DNA from: Clostridiales bacterium
GTDB lineage: Bacteria; Bacillota; Clostridia; Oscillospirales; Oscillospiraceae
Assembly: GCA_004556205.1 (NCBI GenBank)
Contig: SFIL01000050.1
Coordinates: 1-6,591 of the forward strand
Length of the DNA: 6,591 nucleotides
Direction: 5' to 3'
Shown: piece by piece, positions 5,787 through 6,591 of the stretch
Numbering within the stretch: the stretch's first letter is position 1
Layout: every line of letters starts with the position of its first letter
Notes under the pieces: generated by a model
The model's input: the letters and a program-made list of their open reading frames with translations, nothing else
What the model was told of the DNA's origin: nothing
The model's database searches: none
Made by a program: the position numbers and the translations under genes

Positions 5787-6326
5787 ATGAAACTCAATGA
5801 AAAAATCTTCCAATGCCGCAAGCAGAGCGGACTTTCGCAGGAGGAGCTTGCCGAGCGCGTCGGCGTGTCACGGCAGGCAGTGAGCAAGTGGGAGCTTGGC
5901 ACGGCGCTGCCGGAATTGGACAAGCTGAAACTGCTGGCAAAGACCTTCGGTGTCTCAACGGACTGGCTCCTTGATGACGAGCAGGATATGCCGCAGGAGC
6001 CTCGGCAGGAGACGCAGCCTGTTGCAGAGCAGCGCTCTTGGGTCGAGGCTGTCCCCGGTGTGCTCGGAAAGCTTCTGCGGCGTTACGGCTGGCTGTTCGG
6101 CGTTGATTTGGCCGTTGCGGGCGCTGCTTTTTTGGGACTCGGCGCACTGGCAAGATTCATGGTCGGCAGAATGTTCTCCGGCTTTGAAGACGACTATTTG
6201 ATGAGCGATATGTTCACTAACGATCCGGTTTCTATCATGGGAACGGTCATTATGGCAGTCGGCGCGGTCCTGCTTGTTGCCGGCATCGTCCTTGCCGCGA
6301 TTTTGAAACGAAAAGGGAAAAAATAA
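5787..6326 (+). CDS. XRE-family helix-turn-helix regulator with two C-terminal membrane segments
   Basis: A 179-residue protein. Residues 5-61 are a Cro/C1-type DNA-binding domain, with SQEELAERVGVSRQAVSKWELG (17-38) as helices 2 and 3 and the recognition sequence SRQAVSKWE. A polar, Gln/Glu/Pro-rich linker (62-85) follows. Two hydrophobic stretches then appear at about 103-122 (LFGVDLAVAGAAFLGLGALA) and 149-172 (SIMGTVIMAVGAVLLVAGIVLAAI), separated by an acidic loop (FEDDYLMSDMFTNDP), and the protein ends in basic KRKGKK. This predicts a membrane-anchored regulator with the DNA-binding domain and basic tail in the cytoplasm and the acidic loop outside, so it could sense a signal at the membrane; the signal and targets are unknown. 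Start: ATG with GAGGG (5776-5780) 6 bases upstream. It has its own promoter and terminator. An inverted-repeat element upstream could be its own operator. Confidence 0.88.
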   Translation: MKLNEKIFQCRKQSGLSQEELAERVGVSRQAVSKWELGTALPELDKLKLLAKTFGVSTDWLLDDEQDMPQEPRQETQPVAEQRSWVEAVPGVLGKLLRRYGWLFGVDLAVAGAAFLGLGALARFMVGRMFSGFEDDYLMSDMFTNDPVSIMGTVIMAVGAVLLVAGIVLAAILKRKGKK

Positions 6327-6332
6327 AACCTT

Positions 6333-6367
6333 CGGAGGGCTGACCCAATCGTCAGCCCGCCGTTTTT
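6333..6367 (+). terminator. Intrinsic terminator of the XRE gene
   Basis: GGGCTGAC (6337-6344) pairs with GTCAGCCC (6351-6358) around loop CCAATC. After one mismatch the stem continues with CGG/CCG (6333-6335 with 6360-6362). A run of five T (6363-6367) follows. It begins 7 bases after the stop codon. Confidence 0.92.
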
Positions 6368-6398
6368 GCTTTAGGAACGATTTTGTAAAAACCCGGTT

Positions 6399-6420
6399 GG
6401 GCGGGGACATATCCCCGTTC
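6399..6420. repeat. Short GC-rich hairpin
   Basis: GGGCGGGGA (6399-6407) and TCCCCGTTC (6412-6420) form a 9-bp stem with two G-U pairs and a 4-base loop CATA. It lies just past the XRE terminator, has no U tract, and marks the start of a hairpin-rich non-coding tract that runs to the window edge. Confidence 0.5.
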
Positions 6421-6452
6421 TACAGGCGTCAGACTGTTAAGAAACTATAGTC

Positions 6453-6591
6453 TTGTCATTGCGAGACCCCGCAGGGGTCGTGGCAATCTTGAAGAATCAT
6501 TTCGCTTTCCGGCGAATACGAAATTTTTCAAATTGGATTGCACCCGCAGGGGGTATGCCGCATCCGTAGCGCTCGTTCCTCGCGAACGGCT
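6453..6591. repeat. Palindromic dispersed-repeat element, probably continuing past the window
   Basis: No gene is seen here. The tract begins with TTGTCATTGCGAG (6453-6465), which resembles the ends of palindromic repeats common in many bacterial genomes (GTCATTGCGAG ... GTGGCAATCT). ATTGC (6458-6462) pairs with GCAAT (6483-6487) around an inner stem GACCCC/GGGGTC (6465-6470 with 6474-6479, loop GCA). GCAATC (6483-6488) is repeated inverted as GATTGC (6536-6541), enclosing further pairs TTGAA/TTCAA and ATTTCG/CGAAAT. The right part (ACCC-GCA-GGGGGT near 6542-6554, CGTTC/GAACG near 6573-6588) looks like the start of the mirror half. The family identity is from memory. Confidence 0.55.

Overview
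The window looks like chromosomal DNA of a moderately GC-rich Firmicute, most plausibly a Selenomonas-like member of the Negativicutes. That guess rests on gene content: a DUF2935 protein, a DUF896 (UPF0291) protein, a paired HI0933/COG2509 flavoprotein operon, and a lysin ending in an S-layer-homology (SLH) type motif. No rRNA or other marker gene is present to confirm it. Seven protein genes are supported, four on the minus strand (left) and three on the plus strand (right). No tRNA, rRNA, CRISPR array or transposase gene was seen.

Left part (1-2768), read right to left: a DUF896 gene with a very good promoter (TTGACA-N17-TAAGAT), followed by a 16-bp perfect inverted repeat on its stop codon and then a strong intrinsic terminator; a two-gene lysis cassette (small two-helix holin-like protein, then an Amidase_3-type lysin with a C-terminal SLH-like motif), with the genes 3 bp apart and no other phage gene nearby; and a DUF2935 protein with two HVLREA-containing halves and its own terminator. 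The stretch between the DUF896 and holin genes holds terminator structures and a startless open frame that may be a decayed gene or dispersed repeat.

Right part (2769-6591), read left to right: a promoter divergent from the DUF896 promoter drives two FAD-dependent oxidoreductases, an HI0933/YhiN-family protein and a COG2509 protein, joined by an ATGA overlap. Next comes a separately promoted XRE-family regulator with an N-terminal helix-turn-helix and two C-terminal membrane segments, preceded by an overlapping pair of inverted repeats and closed by a clear terminator. The last 190 bases are non-coding, rich in nested inverted repeats, and look like part of a dispersed palindromic repeat that continues past the window edge.

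Nothing here is clearly a new system. The points most worth a second look are the isolated lysis cassette whose lysin lacks the usual first zinc-binding histidine, the three-half-site element ahead of the membrane-bound regulator, the startless frame near 2319-2525, and the repeat at the right edge.
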